Shown in pieces: positions 8,129-17,128 of a DNA stretch of 64,000 nucleotides. The notes under the pieces are model-generated. The model saw only the letters and a list, made by a program, of their open reading frames with translations. It did not search any database and was not told the DNA's origin. The position numbers were made by a program, and so were the translations under genes. Position 1 is the stretch's first letter, and the number at the start of each line of letters is the position of its first letter. This stretch comes from 40CM-2-70-7 sp035505915 (GTDB lineage: Bacteria; Gemmatimonadota; Gemmatimonadetes; Gemmatimonadales; GWC2-71-9), in the NCBI GenBank assembly GCA_035505915.1, contig DATJQI010000057.1, forward strand, positions 1 to 64,000. The letters run 5' to 3'.

Positions 8129-8707
8129 GTGGACCTCCACAGTCTGGTGTCGCATTTCGGGGGACCCGCCCTGTTCATCTGGGCGTGGCTCGAAGGGGAG
8201 GCGGGCGTCATCGTGGCCGGGGCGCTCGCGCGGGCCGGGTACTGGCCCTGGTGGGGGGTCTGGCTGGTCGCGTCTCTGCCGGCGGCGGCCGGGCATCAGA
8301 TCTACTTCTGGATCGGGAAGCGCTACGGACCGGCGGCGGTGGCCCGGCTGGGGCCGCGGTGGGGGCCGGGACTGGTCCGGGCCCAGGACCTGGTGCACCG
8401 GCACCAGACCGCGGTGCTCATCCTGATGCGCTTCGCCTACGGCATCCGGCTCCCCCTGCCCATCCTGTGCGGCGCCGCGGGAGTGAGCACGGCCCGCTTC
8501 TTCCGCTACAACGTCGGCACGGCGCTGGTCTGGTCCTTCCTCTTTACCGTGCTGGGGTACGGATTCGGCGCCGCCGCCACCGCCGTCTTCCACCGGTGGT
8601 CACAGGCCGGGAGCATCATCGTCCTCGCGTCCCTCGCGGCCGGCGTCCTCACGCACGTCGTGGTCCGCCGGGCGGGCCGCCGTCAGACGTCCCCCGGGTC
8701 CTCGTAG
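8129..8707 (+). CDS. DedA-family membrane protein (VTT domain)
   Basis: 192-residue member of the DedA/SNARE-associated family, implicated in lipid flipping and membrane homeostasis. Visible family features: re-entrant region EGEAGVIVAGALARAGYWPWW, the GKRYG segment and RFAYGIRLPLPILCGAAGVS (conserved Arg). A GTG start at 8129 is preferred: a TAGCTT box lies 7 bases upstream with no Shine-Dalgarno, as in other leaderless candidates of this window; a TTG at 8120 is the alternative. The last 25 bases overlap the convergent acetyltransferase gene. Confidence 0.85.
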   Translation: MDLHSLVSHFGGPALFIWAWLEGEAGVIVAGALARAGYWPWWGVWLVASLPAAAGHQIYFWIGKRYGPAAVARLGPRWGPGLVRAQDLVHRHQTAVLILMRFAYGIRLPLPILCGAAGVSTARFFRYNVGTALVWSFLFTVLGYGFGAAATAVFHRWSQAGSIIVLASLAAGVLTHVVVRRAGRRQTSPGSS

Positions 8708-9183
8708 CGCATCTCGTTGGTGGCGCGGAACCCGAGCTTCTCGTAGAGGGGACGGCCGTCCGCGGAAGCGTGCAGGACCACATTGTGGATCCCGCGCTCC
8801 CGGGTCCACCGCAGGAGCTCCCGCAGCAGTCGTTCCGCGACACCCTGCCGCCGCCACGCAGGCTCCGTGTACACGTTCACGATGAGCCCCTGGGGTCCCG
8901 GGTCCACGGCCGTGCGGTCCAGGCGCAGGCGCGGAATGGCCTCCCGGATCTGAATCCCGGCCCCCGCGATCACGTCACCGGGCTTCCCCTCCGGGGTCGC
9001 GAGCCATCCCGCATACGTCCCGGCCGGGATAGCCCGCCGGAAGTACGCCTCGGCGGCGCGGGCGAGAGCCGGACCGTGCTCCGCCGGCAAGGTGCCCATG
9101 TCCCGGAACATCTCCACCCGATGCCGCGCGACGACGGCCGCGTCCCGCTCCGTGGCCGGCCTGATCACGATCCCTTCGGACAT
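8683..9183 (-). CDS. GNAT-family N-acetyltransferase
   Basis: 166 residues. Acetyl-CoA binding motif A is visible as EPAWRRQGVAERLLRELL (pattern R/Q-x-x-G-x-A/G), and the C-terminal part GRPLYEKLGFRATNEMRYED is the standard motif B of the family. The N-terminal IVIRPATERDAAVVARHRVEMFRDMG is typical for uncharacterised bacterial GNATs; the acceptor cannot be inferred. GGGAG precedes the ATG by 8 bases. It converges on the DedA gene. Confidence 0.88.
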   Translation of the reverse strand: MSEGIVIRPATERDAAVVARHRVEMFRDMGTLPAEHGPALARAAEAYFRRAIPAGTYAGWLATPEGKPGDVIAGAGIQIREAIPRLRLDRTAVDPGPQGLIVNVYTEPAWRRQGVAERLLRELLRWTRERGIHNVVLHASADGRPLYEKLGFRATNEMRYEDPGDV

Positions 9184-9204
9184 CTCGGTCGCTCCCGATG
9201 AGCA

Positions 9205-10695
9205 TTACGCGGCGCCCTCCTTGCGGAGGGTGCTGTGGCGACGGCCGTAGCGGAAGTATATCACGAGCCCGATCGCCAACCACACGACCAGCCGGATCCA
9301 GGTGTCGATGCCCAGGGTCAACATCAGGCCGAGGCACGCCAGCGCGCCGAGGATGGGGACGAGGGGGACGAGGGGCGTGCGGAACGGACGGGCGAGATCG
9401 GGGCGGGTTTTCCGGAGCACCCAGACGCCCAGGCACACCAGGACGAACGCGAGCAGGGTGCCGATGTTCACGAGCTTGCCCAGGATCTGAATCGGGAAGA
9501 GCCCGGCGAAGAGGGCCACGGCGATGCCGGTGATCAGGGTCGAGAGCCAGGGCGTCTTGAAGCGCGGGTGGACCCGTCCCGCCCAGGGCGGGATCAGGCC
9601 GTCCCGGGACATGGCGTAGAGGACGCGGGACTGCCCCAGGAGCATCACCAGCATCGTCGAGCCCAGGCCCAGGATGGCGCCGAAGGTGATGGCGTACCGG
9701 AACCAGCCGAACTGCTTGATGCTGTCGACCACCATGATCACCGGGGAGGGCACGTTCAAATCCCGGTAGGACGCGAGGCCCGTGAGCACGGTGGAAACCA
9801 GCACGTACAGGATCGTGCAGATGACCAGCGAGCCGAGGATGCTGATGGGCATGTCTCTCTGCGGATTCCGGGCCTCCTGGGCCGCGGTGCTCACCGAATC
9901 GAACCCGATGTAGGCGAAGAACATCAGCCCGGCTCCCCGGAGGATGCCCGCCCACCCGCCGAACTGCCCGTGGCTTTCCGGAATGAACGGGTGCCAGTTG
10001 GCCGAGTTGACGTAGAGGAGTCCGAACCCGACGAACAGGGCCAGGACGCCCACCTTGATGATGACGATCGTCGTGTTGAAGCCGGCCGACTCGCGGATTC
10101 CGATGATGAGGATCGCGGTGATGGCCAGGATGGAGAGGGCGGCCGGGAGGTTGAATACGGCGCCGGTGAGGTGCCAGCCGGTCTGGGAGCAGCCGGTGAC
10201 CATGCCCTGCGCCACCTGGGCCGCGGTACACGCGATGAAGGGCGGGTTCATCAGGCTCGCGGGCGGCGTGATCCCGAACAGCGCGAGGAGGGAGCCGAAG
10301 GTCGACGACCATCCCACGGCCACCGTCGCGGCGCCCATCGCGTATTCGAGAATCAGGTCCCAGCCGATGATCCAGGCGATGAGCTCGCCCAGGGTGGCGT
10401 AGGAATAGGTGTAGGCGCTTCCCGCCACCGGGACGGCGCTCGCCATCTCCGCGTAGCAGAGCCCGGCGAAGCCGCAGGCGACGGCGGCGATGACCATCGA
10501 GATCGGCACGGCGGGGCCGGCGTACTGCGCCGCGGCCATCCCCGTAAACACGAAGATGCCGGTGCCGACGATGGCGCCGATGCCCAGGGTGGTGAGGTTG
10601 AGGGGGCCGAGGGTGCGGCGCAGGCCGCCGCCCTCAGCGCCGGCGGCGGCGCGCAGCCGCTCCAGGGGTTGGGTCGCGAACAGGCCGTGGGACAT
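9205..10695 (-). CDS. APC-family amino-acid permease (cationic amino-acid transporter type)
   Basis: 496-residue secondary transporter with about 12-13 membrane helices. The signature after the amphipathic N-terminus, LTTLGIGAIVGTGIFVFTG, is the APC-superfamily TM1 substrate-binding motif; further family segments are GFDSVSTAAQEARNPQRDMP and SRVLYAMSRDGLIPP. It resembles CAT/YfnA-type permeases. The upstream ATG at 10734 was rejected in favour of 10695, which has AGGAGG at 8-base spacing. Divergent from a GntR-family regulator, with a palindrome in the shared region, so it is probably controlled by it (inference). Confidence 0.92.
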   Translation of the reverse strand: MSHGLFATQPLERLRAAAGAEGGGLRRTLGPLNLTTLGIGAIVGTGIFVFTGMAAAQYAGPAVPISMVIAAVACGFAGLCYAEMASAVPVAGSAYTYSYATLGELIAWIIGWDLILEYAMGAATVAVGWSSTFGSLLALFGITPPASLMNPPFIACTAAQVAQGMVTGCSQTGWHLTGAVFNLPAALSILAITAILIIGIRESAGFNTTIVIIKVGVLALFVGFGLLYVNSANWHPFIPESHGQFGGWAGILRGAGLMFFAYIGFDSVSTAAQEARNPQRDMPISILGSLVICTILYVLVSTVLTGLASYRDLNVPSPVIMVVDSIKQFGWFRYAITFGAILGLGSTMLVMLLGQSRVLYAMSRDGLIPPWAGRVHPRFKTPWLSTLITGIAVALFAGLFPIQILGKLVNIGTLLAFVLVCLGVWVLRKTRPDLARPFRTPLVPLVPILGALACLGLMLTLGIDTWIRLVVWLAIGLVIYFRYGRRHSTLRKEGAA

Positions 10696-10722
10696 CACCC
10701 GATCCTCCTCTTTGGGATGCAA

Positions 10723-10736
10723 AATTGTATGCAATT
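10723..10736. promoter_or_regulatory. GntR/FadR-type operator candidate in the permease-gntR divergent region
   Basis: AATTGTATGCAATT has perfect 5-bp arms (AATTG/CAATT) around a 4-base centre. Read on the minus strand it overlaps a TACAAT -10-like box about 28 bases before the permease ATG, the place expected for a repressor. FCD-type GntR regulators commonly bind such TTGTATnCAA-like palindromes; the link to the adjacent regulator is inferred. Confidence 0.5.
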
Positions 10737-10800
10737 ATGCCTAACATACGTCGCCCCCGGACGCCCGCAAGCGGCGGCGGCGGCCGGCTATATTGCGCCC

Positions 10801-11478
10801 ATGGCCACCAGCGGACGCGTCTATACCGCCCTCCGGGAGAGCATCGTCCGGGGCTCGCTCGCCCCCGGCGCGCGCCTGGTGGAAACCGAAATCGCCCAGC
10901 GCCTCGGCGTCTCCCGCACCCCCGTCCGCGAAGCCCTGACCCGCCTGGAGCGCGAGGGCTACGTCGCGACCGCGTCCGGCAAACGCGCCCGCCCCACCGT
11001 CGCCCCGCTCACCCGGGACGACGTCCGCGAGCTGCTCTACATCGTGGGCGAGCTCGAGGGGCTCGCGGCCCACCGGGCCGCCCTGCTCCCCCCCGCGCCC
11101 CGCCGCGCCCTGCTCCGGTCCCTGGTGACGGCCAACCGGCGCTTCGTCGCGGCCGCCCGCAGCCGCCGCGCCGATTTCAACCGCCTGTACGAATCCGACG
11201 AGGAGTTCCACCGGCGTTACGTCGACGCGGCCGCGGGGCCCCGGCTCCGCGCCCTCCACGACGCCGTGAAGCCCCAAGCCGAGCGCTACATCCGGATGTA
11301 CGTCAGCCTCCTGGCGGGCGCGGCGCCGGTGTCCGCGGGCGAGCATCAGGCCATCATCGGCGCGATCAAGAGCGGCGACCCCGCCGGCGCCGAACGCGCC
11401 GTCCAGACCAATTGGCGTCACGCCGCGGACCGGTTGGCCCGCGCCATCGGCGACGCCGGCGAACGGGGCCGCTGGTAA
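10801..11478 (+). CDS. GntR-family transcriptional regulator, FCD (FadR/VanR) subgroup
   Basis: 225 residues: N-terminal winged helix (VETEIAQRLGVSRTPVREALTRLEREGYV) and an all-helical FCD ligand domain containing the metal-site pattern D-x3-H (YESDEEFHRRY) plus His residues in GEHQAIIGAI and NWRHAADRL. Ligands of this class are usually small carboxylic acids or amino acids. The ATG lies 6 bases after a TATATT box and has no Shine-Dalgarno, suggesting a leaderless message. It heads an operon with phzF-like and EamA genes and is divergent from the permease. Confidence 0.92.
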   Translation: MATSGRVYTALRESIVRGSLAPGARLVETEIAQRLGVSRTPVREALTRLEREGYVATASGKRARPTVAPLTRDDVRELLYIVGELEGLAAHRAALLPPAPRRALLRSLVTANRRFVAAARSRRADFNRLYESDEEFHRRYVDAAAGPRLRALHDAVKPQAERYIRMYVSLLAGAAPVSAGEHQAIIGAIKSGDPAGAERAVQTNWRHAADRLARAIGDAGERGRW

Positions 11479-11499
11479 GTCCCCCTCCGGAGCACCGCG

Positions 11500-12288
11500 A
11501 TGGGATGGAAGCTGATCCAGGTGGACGCGTTCACCGACCGCGCGTTCGGCGGCAACCCCGCCGCGGTGTGCCTGCTGGAACGGCCCGCGGCCCCGGAGTG
11601 GATGCAGAACGTCGCGCGGGAGATGAACCTGTCCGAAACCGCGTTCCCCTCACCCCGGGCCGACGGCTACGACTTGCGCTGGTTCACTCCGGGGGCCGAG
11701 GTGGATCTCTGCGGGCACGCGACCCTCGCCACCGCGCACGTGCTCTGGACCGAAGGCCTCCTCGAGCCCACCGCCACGGCGCGCTTCCATACGCGGTCCG
11801 GATGGCTCACGGCCGACCGCCGGGGCGACTGGATCGAGCTCGACTTTCCGAGCCAGGCGGCCACCCCCCAGCAGGCGCCGTCCGAGCTCCTGAGCGCCCT
11901 GGGCGTGCGGCCCCAGTTCGTCGGGAAGAACCGCACCGACTACCTGGTCGAGCTCGCATCCGAAGCCGATGTCCGCGCCGCCCGCCCCGATTTCGGAAAG
12001 CTCCGCGCCCTGCCGATCCGGGGCGTCATCATCACGAGCCGCGCCGCCCTGCCGGGTGTCGATTTCGTTTCCCGGTTCTTCGCCCCGGGCGTCGGCGTCG
12101 ACGAGGATCCCGTCACCGGCTCGGCCCATTGCGCGCTGGCCCCTCACTGGGCCACCCGCCTTGCGAAGGATGAGATGGTAGGATTCCAGGCGTCCGCCCG
12201 CGGGGGCACCGTCCGGGTCCGGGTCGCCGGAGACCGGGTCAAGCTCGCGGGCCAGGCCGTCACCGTCCTCAAGGGAGAGCTGCTGTGA
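11500..12288 (+). CDS. PhzF-family isomerase/epimerase
   Basis: 262 residues, two-domain PhzF fold (diaminopimelate-epimerase-like). Catalytic Glu is in MNLSETAF, with the characteristic FTPGAEVDLCGHATLA and VDEDPVTGSAHCAL segments. PhzF proteins isomerise small dienic or amino-acid-derived substrates; no phenazine genes are nearby, so the substrate is unknown. GGAG precedes the ATG by 7 bases. The stop overlaps the next gene as GTGA. Together with a GntR regulator and an exporter this looks like a small amino-acid-related catabolic or detoxification unit (inference). Confidence 0.92.
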   Translation: MGWKLIQVDAFTDRAFGGNPAAVCLLERPAAPEWMQNVAREMNLSETAFPSPRADGYDLRWFTPGAEVDLCGHATLATAHVLWTEGLLEPTATARFHTRSGWLTADRRGDWIELDFPSQAATPQQAPSELLSALGVRPQFVGKNRTDYLVELASEADVRAARPDFGKLRALPIRGVIITSRAALPGVDFVSRFFAPGVGVDEDPVTGSAHCALAPHWATRLAKDEMVGFQASARGGTVRVRVAGDRVKLAGQAVTVLKGELL

Positions 12289-13196
12289 ACCGGTCGCGGG
12301 TCGCGGGCTACCTCTTCGCCATCGGCGCGGGCGCCACCTGGGGCACCACGGGCGTGCTGTCGACGGCGCTGTACCACCAGGGCGAAGACATCACCGGGAT
12401 CGGGTTCTGGCGGGTCTCCCTCGGCGTCCTCGGGCTTCTCATCTACGGACTCTTCCACCACGATCTCTTCAAGGTCGACCTGAAGGGCTGGCTCCTGATC
12501 GGCGCGGGCGGCGGGCTCCTGGTGGCCATCTTCGAGGTCGCGTACCCCTACGCGATCACCGGAGCCGGAGTCGCCGGTGCCGCGGCCCTCCTGTACGTCG
12601 CGCCCGTGGTGGTGGCGATCCTGGGCCGGGTGGTCCTCGGCGAGTCGCTGACGCCCCTGCGGATGTTCCTGGCGGTCCTGGTGATGATCGGGACGACGCT
12701 GACGGTCAACGGCGGGAAGCTCGGGGCGGTGCTCCAAGGCGGGCCGTCACACCTGGTGGGGGTCCTGGCGGGACTGCTCGCGATGCTCAGCTACGCCGGC
12801 ACCACGCTCCTCGCCCGCTGGTCGGTGCCCCGGTACGGCAGCATCCGGTCGTTGTTCCTGGAGCTCGCGGGCGGCGTGGTGATGATGGGGATTTTCCTCA
12901 CGCTCTTTCACCGGCCGCCCTTCGCCCCGCCGGCCCGGCCCGTGGGCCTCGCGGCGTGGAGCTACAGCCTGGCTCAGGCGATCGGCCCGGTGGTCGGCGC
13001 GAACTTCCTCTTCTTCGCGGGTGTCCGGCGGATCGACGCCGCGCCCACGGCGGTCGCCGCGACGGTTGAGCCCGTGGTCGGGACTTTGCTGGCGCTGATC
13101 CTGTTCAGCCAGCAGCTCACCGTATGGGGCTGGCTGGGTCTGCTCCTCGTGGTCGGCGGCGTGGCCTCGAGCTATTGGCGCGAGGCGCGCGACTAG
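12285..13196 (+). CDS. EamA/DMT-superfamily transporter
   Basis: 303 residues with ten predicted membrane helices arranged as two EamA repeats (first ending near VMIGTTLTV, second from LVGVLAGLLAMLSYAG). The start motif AIGAGATWGTTGVLSTALY and AGVAGAAALLYVAPVVVAILGR are typical of metabolite exporters such as RhaT/YdcZ relatives. GTG start overlaps phzF, with GGAG 7 bases upstream. Converges on the TonB-receptor gene with a 4-base overlap. Substrate unknown; amino acid or organic acid export is likely. Confidence 0.9.
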   Translation: MNRSRVAGYLFAIGAGATWGTTGVLSTALYHQGEDITGIGFWRVSLGVLGLLIYGLFHHDLFKVDLKGWLLIGAGGGLLVAIFEVAYPYAITGAGVAGAAALLYVAPVVVAILGRVVLGESLTPLRMFLAVLVMIGTTLTVNGGKLGAVLQGGPSHLVGVLAGLLAMLSYAGTTLLARWSVPRYGSIRSLFLELAGGVVMMGIFLTLFHRPPFAPPARPVGLAAWSYSLAQAIGPVVGANFLFFAGVRRIDAAPTAVAATVEPVVGTLLALILFSQQLTVWGWLGLLLVVGGVASSYWREARD

Positions 13197-15997
13197 AACT
13201 CGAGCTCGACCCCGATCCGGAACAGGCGCGGCGGACCGTACTCGAAGATCGGCTGCGTGAAATCGCGGGCGGCGGCGAGGTAGAGCGGCATCAGCTCTCC
13301 CGGACCCGAGATGTAGCCGTCGTGGTTGAGATCGGCCCACGCCCGGTACCGCGGCGACTCGTACGGAATCGCGCCGGGGTTGGCGTTGTAGGCGGCCTGC
13401 GCCATCGCCTGGAGCTCCCCGTTCGACGGCCCCGGCGTCCCGACGTCCCGGCGGACCGCCTCGATGTTCGCCGCGTTCAGCAGGTTGCGCACGTCCAGGT
13501 ACACTCCCCCCTGCCAGCCGAACAGCTTGATCGACCGCCGGAGGAGGACGTCGATCTGCGTCTGCGACGGCAGCCGCTGGCTGTTGGGCAGTCCGATGAT
13601 GCTGTCGCCCGCCAGGTTGGTCATCGAATAGGGCAGCCCCGAGTTGTACCGGCCGATCAGCGCCGCCTCGAACCCGCCGAACACGGGAGTCCCGGCGATG
13701 CGCGGACCCAGGCTGTCGGGCACCCGGGCCTGGAGCACCAGGGTGAGGCTGTGACGCCGGTCATAGTCGAGCGGGAACTGCACCCGCGCCGGGCGGATGG
13801 TGTCTCCCTGCGGGTCGATCGTGAACTGGTTCAGCAGGATGAACGGATTGGACGACGTGGCTTCGGCGTCCTGCAGCGTGTAGCTGACCCGCGCGCCCCA
13901 CCAGCCCCGGAGCTCCCGCTCGAGGATCAGCTCCACGCCCTTCACGGTCCCGAAGTCCGAGTTTCCGAATATCGACGAGTCGGGGTTCACCGAGAGCGGC
14001 ACCGACGCCACCAGGCCGTCGAGGCGCTTCACGTATCCGTTGACGCGCACCGACGTCTGGGGTGTCGGGCGGGCCCGGACGCTGAACTCGTACTGCGTCG
14101 CGGTCTCGAATCCCAGGTCGGGGTTCCCCTCCCGGAAACGGCCGGTCCGGGTCGTGTCGTCGAAGGCGGAATTGACCAGGTACTGGAAGTCCGGTGCCTG
14201 GGCGAAGTGCCCCCAGCTGGCGACGAAGGTGGCGCCCTGCAACACCGTGGACACCGCGATCCGCGGGCTGATGGTGCGGCGGGGGCCGAAGCGCTGCCCG
14301 ACGGTCGTGTTGCGGGGGTCGAACTGGTCGTACCGCAGGCCGAAGGTGGCCGCGATGTCCTCGAAGCGCATCTGCGTTTCGGCGTACAGCGCGGCGCTCT
14401 GGGGCTGGAAATCCGAGGCGGTGGGTGGCGGAACCGAGTCCTTCACATCGCTCACCGGGAGGTAGGCGAACACGCGCTGGAAGGTCTCGACGTGCTGACG
14501 CTCGAACTCCCCGCCGAAGTTGAAATCGGTGGTGGGCCCCGCCGCGAGCGTGAAGTCGCCCTGAAACCGCAGCTCCCGGTAGCGGTTCCAGTCCAGCTCC
14601 CCGCGCGACCCGCCGCCGAGGAAGAACGCGGGCACGCCCCAGGGCGTGTTCTGGCTCAGCTGGGGCGCGGTGAACCCGGGCAGCGCGTTCCGGGCCGCCA
14701 GCGTGTCCTTGGCGCGCGCCATTCCCTCGTCCAGAAAGTGCAGCGTCTGCCCGCTGAAGGCGCCGACCAGATCGCCCGGCGTGTTGGTGGGCTGCCCGCG
14801 GAGAAACTCCTGATCGAAGTACCCGACCCGGAGATCCGCGCCGAAGGGGTGCACGGCCTCGGGTGCCGAGGTGTGCTGGAGGTGCGCCGAGAAGAGGTTG
14901 CCGACGGTCCGGGTGGCGGGCGCGTAGGCTTCGTCGTACTTGAACGCCGGATCGAACAGGTACTGCTGCGCGGCCGACCGGAGCCCGAAGAGCCGGACCG
15001 TGTTCCGTTCGTTGACCGGGACGATCAGCTTTCCGGCCGCGTCCAGCCGCTCGGCGCCGTCGTGCGGCAGGACCCAGGGCTCGGCGGTCCGGGGGTCGTG
15101 CGGGTCGGTGGGCGCCGGCGCGTTCACCGGGTCCCCGTCGACCTGTCCCTGGGCGTTGAGGACCCCGACGAACCCGATCCCGTGACCCAGCGGGCCGTCG
15201 GCGGTGATCACCGCGCGGTCCAGACCGTGGTCATCGGCCTCCGGCAGGGGGCGGTCTCCTTCGTACGCCACTCGTCCGGTCCACCGGTCGCCCGCGTCGC
15301 GGGTCACGACGTTCACGATGCCGGACAGCGCCTGCCCGTAGCGCGCGGAGAACGCGTTGGTGATGAGCGAGGCCTCGGTGAGGATCTCCGTCGGGACCTG
15401 AATGCCCAGGGTGTTGGTGGACGCGTCCAGCTGGTTCTTGACGCCCAGGCCGTCCAGGATGAACGCCGATTCCCCGATCCGGCCGCCCCGGTAGCTCTCC
15501 CCCACGGTCCCGGCCGACAGGGCCACCGCTTCCGCGACGGTGGTCACCGGCAGCCGCCGGATTTCCGTGCCCGACATCCGCTGGACGTCGGCGGTGGCCA
15601 GGGGATCGAGGACCTTGTCCACCTCCCCGCGGACCACGATCGAATCCAGCGTGAGGGCCTGCGGGACCAGTGTGAAGTCCAGCACCGCGGTTTCGCCGGA
15701 GCGCACCAGCACGCTGTCGAGGATGACCGAGCGGTAGCCGATCCGGGCGGCGCGCACGCGGTGCCAGCCGCTGCGCACGTCCCGGACCCGGTAGGCGCCC
15801 GCGGTATCGGCGGTGGCGCCCTGCCGCCCGCCGTCCACCGAGATCAGCGCGCCGCGAATCGCGTGGGAGGCGCTGTCGCGGACGTGACCTTCGATGGCGC
15901 CGGTCACCTGGGCGCCGGCGGGCGCGGCGGAGAGCGCGAGCCCGAGCAGGGCGAGCCGAGGCAGCATCGCCGTCACGCGCACCAGACGTGGGATCAC
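13193..15997 (-). CDS. TonB-dependent outer-membrane receptor with carboxypeptidase-regulatory-like N-domain
   Basis: About 934 residues. Signal peptide (MLPRLALLGLALSAAPAGAQ region), a carboxypeptidase-regulatory-like domain (GAIEGHVRDSASHAIRGALI), a plug domain with repeated DGLGVKNQLD and RYGQALSGIVNVVTRD segments, and a beta barrel ending in an aromatic residue (FRIGVELEF), the standard signal for barrel insertion. Imports a large ligand using proton-motive force; ligand unknown. GTG 15997 was chosen because it overlaps the upstream stop as GTGA and has GGAG at 6 bases; ATG 15967 inside the signal peptide is the alternative. Co-transcribed behind a beta-propeller lipoprotein. Confidence 0.9.
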   Translation of the reverse strand: MIPRLVRVTAMLPRLALLGLALSAAPAGAQVTGAIEGHVRDSASHAIRGALISVDGGRQGATADTAGAYRVRDVRSGWHRVRAARIGYRSVILDSVLVRSGETAVLDFTLVPQALTLDSIVVRGEVDKVLDPLATADVQRMSGTEIRRLPVTTVAEAVALSAGTVGESYRGGRIGESAFILDGLGVKNQLDASTNTLGIQVPTEILTEASLITNAFSARYGQALSGIVNVVTRDAGDRWTGRVAYEGDRPLPEADDHGLDRAVITADGPLGHGIGFVGVLNAQGQVDGDPVNAPAPTDPHDPRTAEPWVLPHDGAERLDAAGKLIVPVNERNTVRLFGLRSAAQQYLFDPAFKYDEAYAPATRTVGNLFSAHLQHTSAPEAVHPFGADLRVGYFDQEFLRGQPTNTPGDLVGAFSGQTLHFLDEGMARAKDTLAARNALPGFTAPQLSQNTPWGVPAFFLGGGSRGELDWNRYRELRFQGDFTLAAGPTTDFNFGGEFERQHVETFQRVFAYLPVSDVKDSVPPPTASDFQPQSAALYAETQMRFEDIAATFGLRYDQFDPRNTTVGQRFGPRRTISPRIAVSTVLQGATFVASWGHFAQAPDFQYLVNSAFDDTTRTGRFREGNPDLGFETATQYEFSVRARPTPQTSVRVNGYVKRLDGLVASVPLSVNPDSSIFGNSDFGTVKGVELILERELRGWWGARVSYTLQDAEATSSNPFILLNQFTIDPQGDTIRPARVQFPLDYDRRHSLTLVLQARVPDSLGPRIAGTPVFGGFEAALIGRYNSGLPYSMTNLAGDSIIGLPNSQRLPSQTQIDVLLRRSIKLFGWQGGVYLDVRNLLNAANIEAVRRDVGTPGPSNGELQAMAQAAYNANPGAIPYESPRYRAWADLNHDGYISGPGELMPLYLAAARDFTQPIFEYGPPRLFRIGVELEF

Positions 15998-17031
15998 GGC
16001 AGGCTCCACATCCAGAGGTCGGTCGGAGTCGTCTCGCGCATCGATACCGAGTCGACGGGGGCCAATTCCGCGACGACCCGGTGCCCGTCGGGGCTCAGGG
16101 CCGGGTGATGAATGTTGATCCAGGCCAGGGCGTAGCTCTGATCGAATCCGGTGGCGAGATCCACCACGCGCAGCGTCGACCCGAGGATCACCGCCAGCCG
16201 CGATCCGGATACCGACAAGTCGGCGGCGGGCGTGCCGAAGTCGACGAGCACCGTGTCGGCGCCGGTGGAAAGGATGCGCCGATGCACCTGGCCCGCGCCG
16301 AGCACGGTGAAATAGATGGTGTCGGCCGCGCCGGCCGCGAGCGAGGTGGCGAAGTCGGTGTTCGGGACGACCGCCAGCGCGGGCGGCGACGTGGAGTAGT
16401 CCAGGGTCTCCACCTCGAGACCCGCATAGCTGGTGTCGGTGGTGGTGCACCCGAAGTTCGAGCAGGTGTACGTCACCTGTTCCGCGACAAAGGCCAGCGT
16501 GGACGGTCCGACCCAACGGATGTCCCGGACGTCGTCGACGGCGCGACTCGACGGGCCGAAGTAGGACAGGGGCTCGAGCACCGTGGTGGCCAGCGGTTGC
16601 GCGTAAGTCGCGAGGACCAGCTGCCCGTAGTCGGGCGTCGCGCGCCCGATGTTCGCGACGGTGCTGAAGCGGACGTAGGCGAGGTGCCCGTCGCGTGACA
16701 CCGAGGCGGACTGGTAGACGTTCAGACTGTCCGAGTCCGGGTCACTGAGGGCGCAGATGGTCCGGAGCGTGACGCCGCCGCCCGCGGGCATCACCGCCAG
16801 GCACTGGTCATGGTCGGACCGGTCGACCTGTTCCTGGGTGTAGAGGAACGCGGAACCGTCCGGCAGCCACGCCGGCCACGCGTCCACGCCCGTGTTGTAC
16901 GTGAGACGGACGGGGGACCCGCTCGTGAGGGGTCCCGACGGGGTGTAGGTCCCCGTCGAGAATGGAGTCGTGTGCTCGCACGCGGCGAGTAGCAGGACCA
17001 GCGGTACGACCAGACGAGGCGTGGGCGTCAG
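15994..17031 (-). CDS. beta-propeller (TolB/WD40-like) lipoprotein, apparent CTG start
   Basis: 345 residues. The frame is open well upstream of the first ATG/GTG (16887), and the upstream residues form a textbook lipoprotein signal: TPTPRLVVPLVLLLAAC with lipobox LAAC. The only plausible initiator for it is CTG at 17031, four bases after AAGGAG and about 45 bases after a good promoter. The mature part holds TolB-like blades (WPAWLPDGSAFLY, HPALSPDGHRVVAEL). Probably an outer-membrane-anchored partner of the TonB receptor encoded 4 bases downstream. If CTG is not used, the annotated protein would lose its export signal; a consensus error in the sequence is an alternative. Confidence 0.7.
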   Translation of the reverse strand: MTPTPRLVVPLVLLLAACEHTTPFSTGTYTPSGPLTSGSPVRLTYNTGVDAWPAWLPDGSAFLYTQEQVDRSDHDQCLAVMPAGGGVTLRTICALSDPDSDSLNVYQSASVSRDGHLAYVRFSTVANIGRATPDYGQLVLATYAQPLATTVLEPLSYFGPSSRAVDDVRDIRWVGPSTLAFVAEQVTYTCSNFGCTTTDTSYAGLEVETLDYSTSPPALAVVPNTDFATSLAAGAADTIYFTVLGAGQVHRRILSTGADTVLVDFGTPAADLSVSGSRLAVILGSTLRVVDLATGFDQSYALAWINIHHPALSPDGHRVVAELAPVDSVSMRETTPTDLWMWSLP

Positions 17032-17072
17032 CGCGCTCCTTCGGTCGATGTAGAGGGGCGGGATCGGGACCC

Positions 17073-17104
17073 TATTTATACCCGCACGCCCCGATCCAGT
17101 TCAA
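17073..17104 (-). promoter_or_regulatory. promoter for the lipoprotein/TonB-receptor operon
   Basis: On the minus strand TTGAAC, an 18-base spacer and TATAAA (inside TATAAATA, plus positions 17073-17080) form a good sigma-70-type promoter. The predicted transcript begins about 35-40 bases before the CTG start at 17031, leaving room for its AAGGAG ribosome-binding site. It lies in the 97-base gap after the S9 peptidase gene. Confidence 0.6.
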
Positions 17105-17128
17105 GTCGGAACGGCGCCCTCCGTGGGG

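Noticed and set aside
9235..10800. N-terminal extension of the GntR frame across the permease gene
   Set aside because: The extension is antisense to the permease and lacks sense composition; the GntR domain starts at the ATG at 10801.
13124..16108. Long plus-strand open frame (about 990 codons) over the TonB-receptor region
   Set aside because: It is antisense to the TonB receptor, has an Arg/His/Val-rich composition typical of shadow frames in GC-rich DNA, and no recognisable domain.
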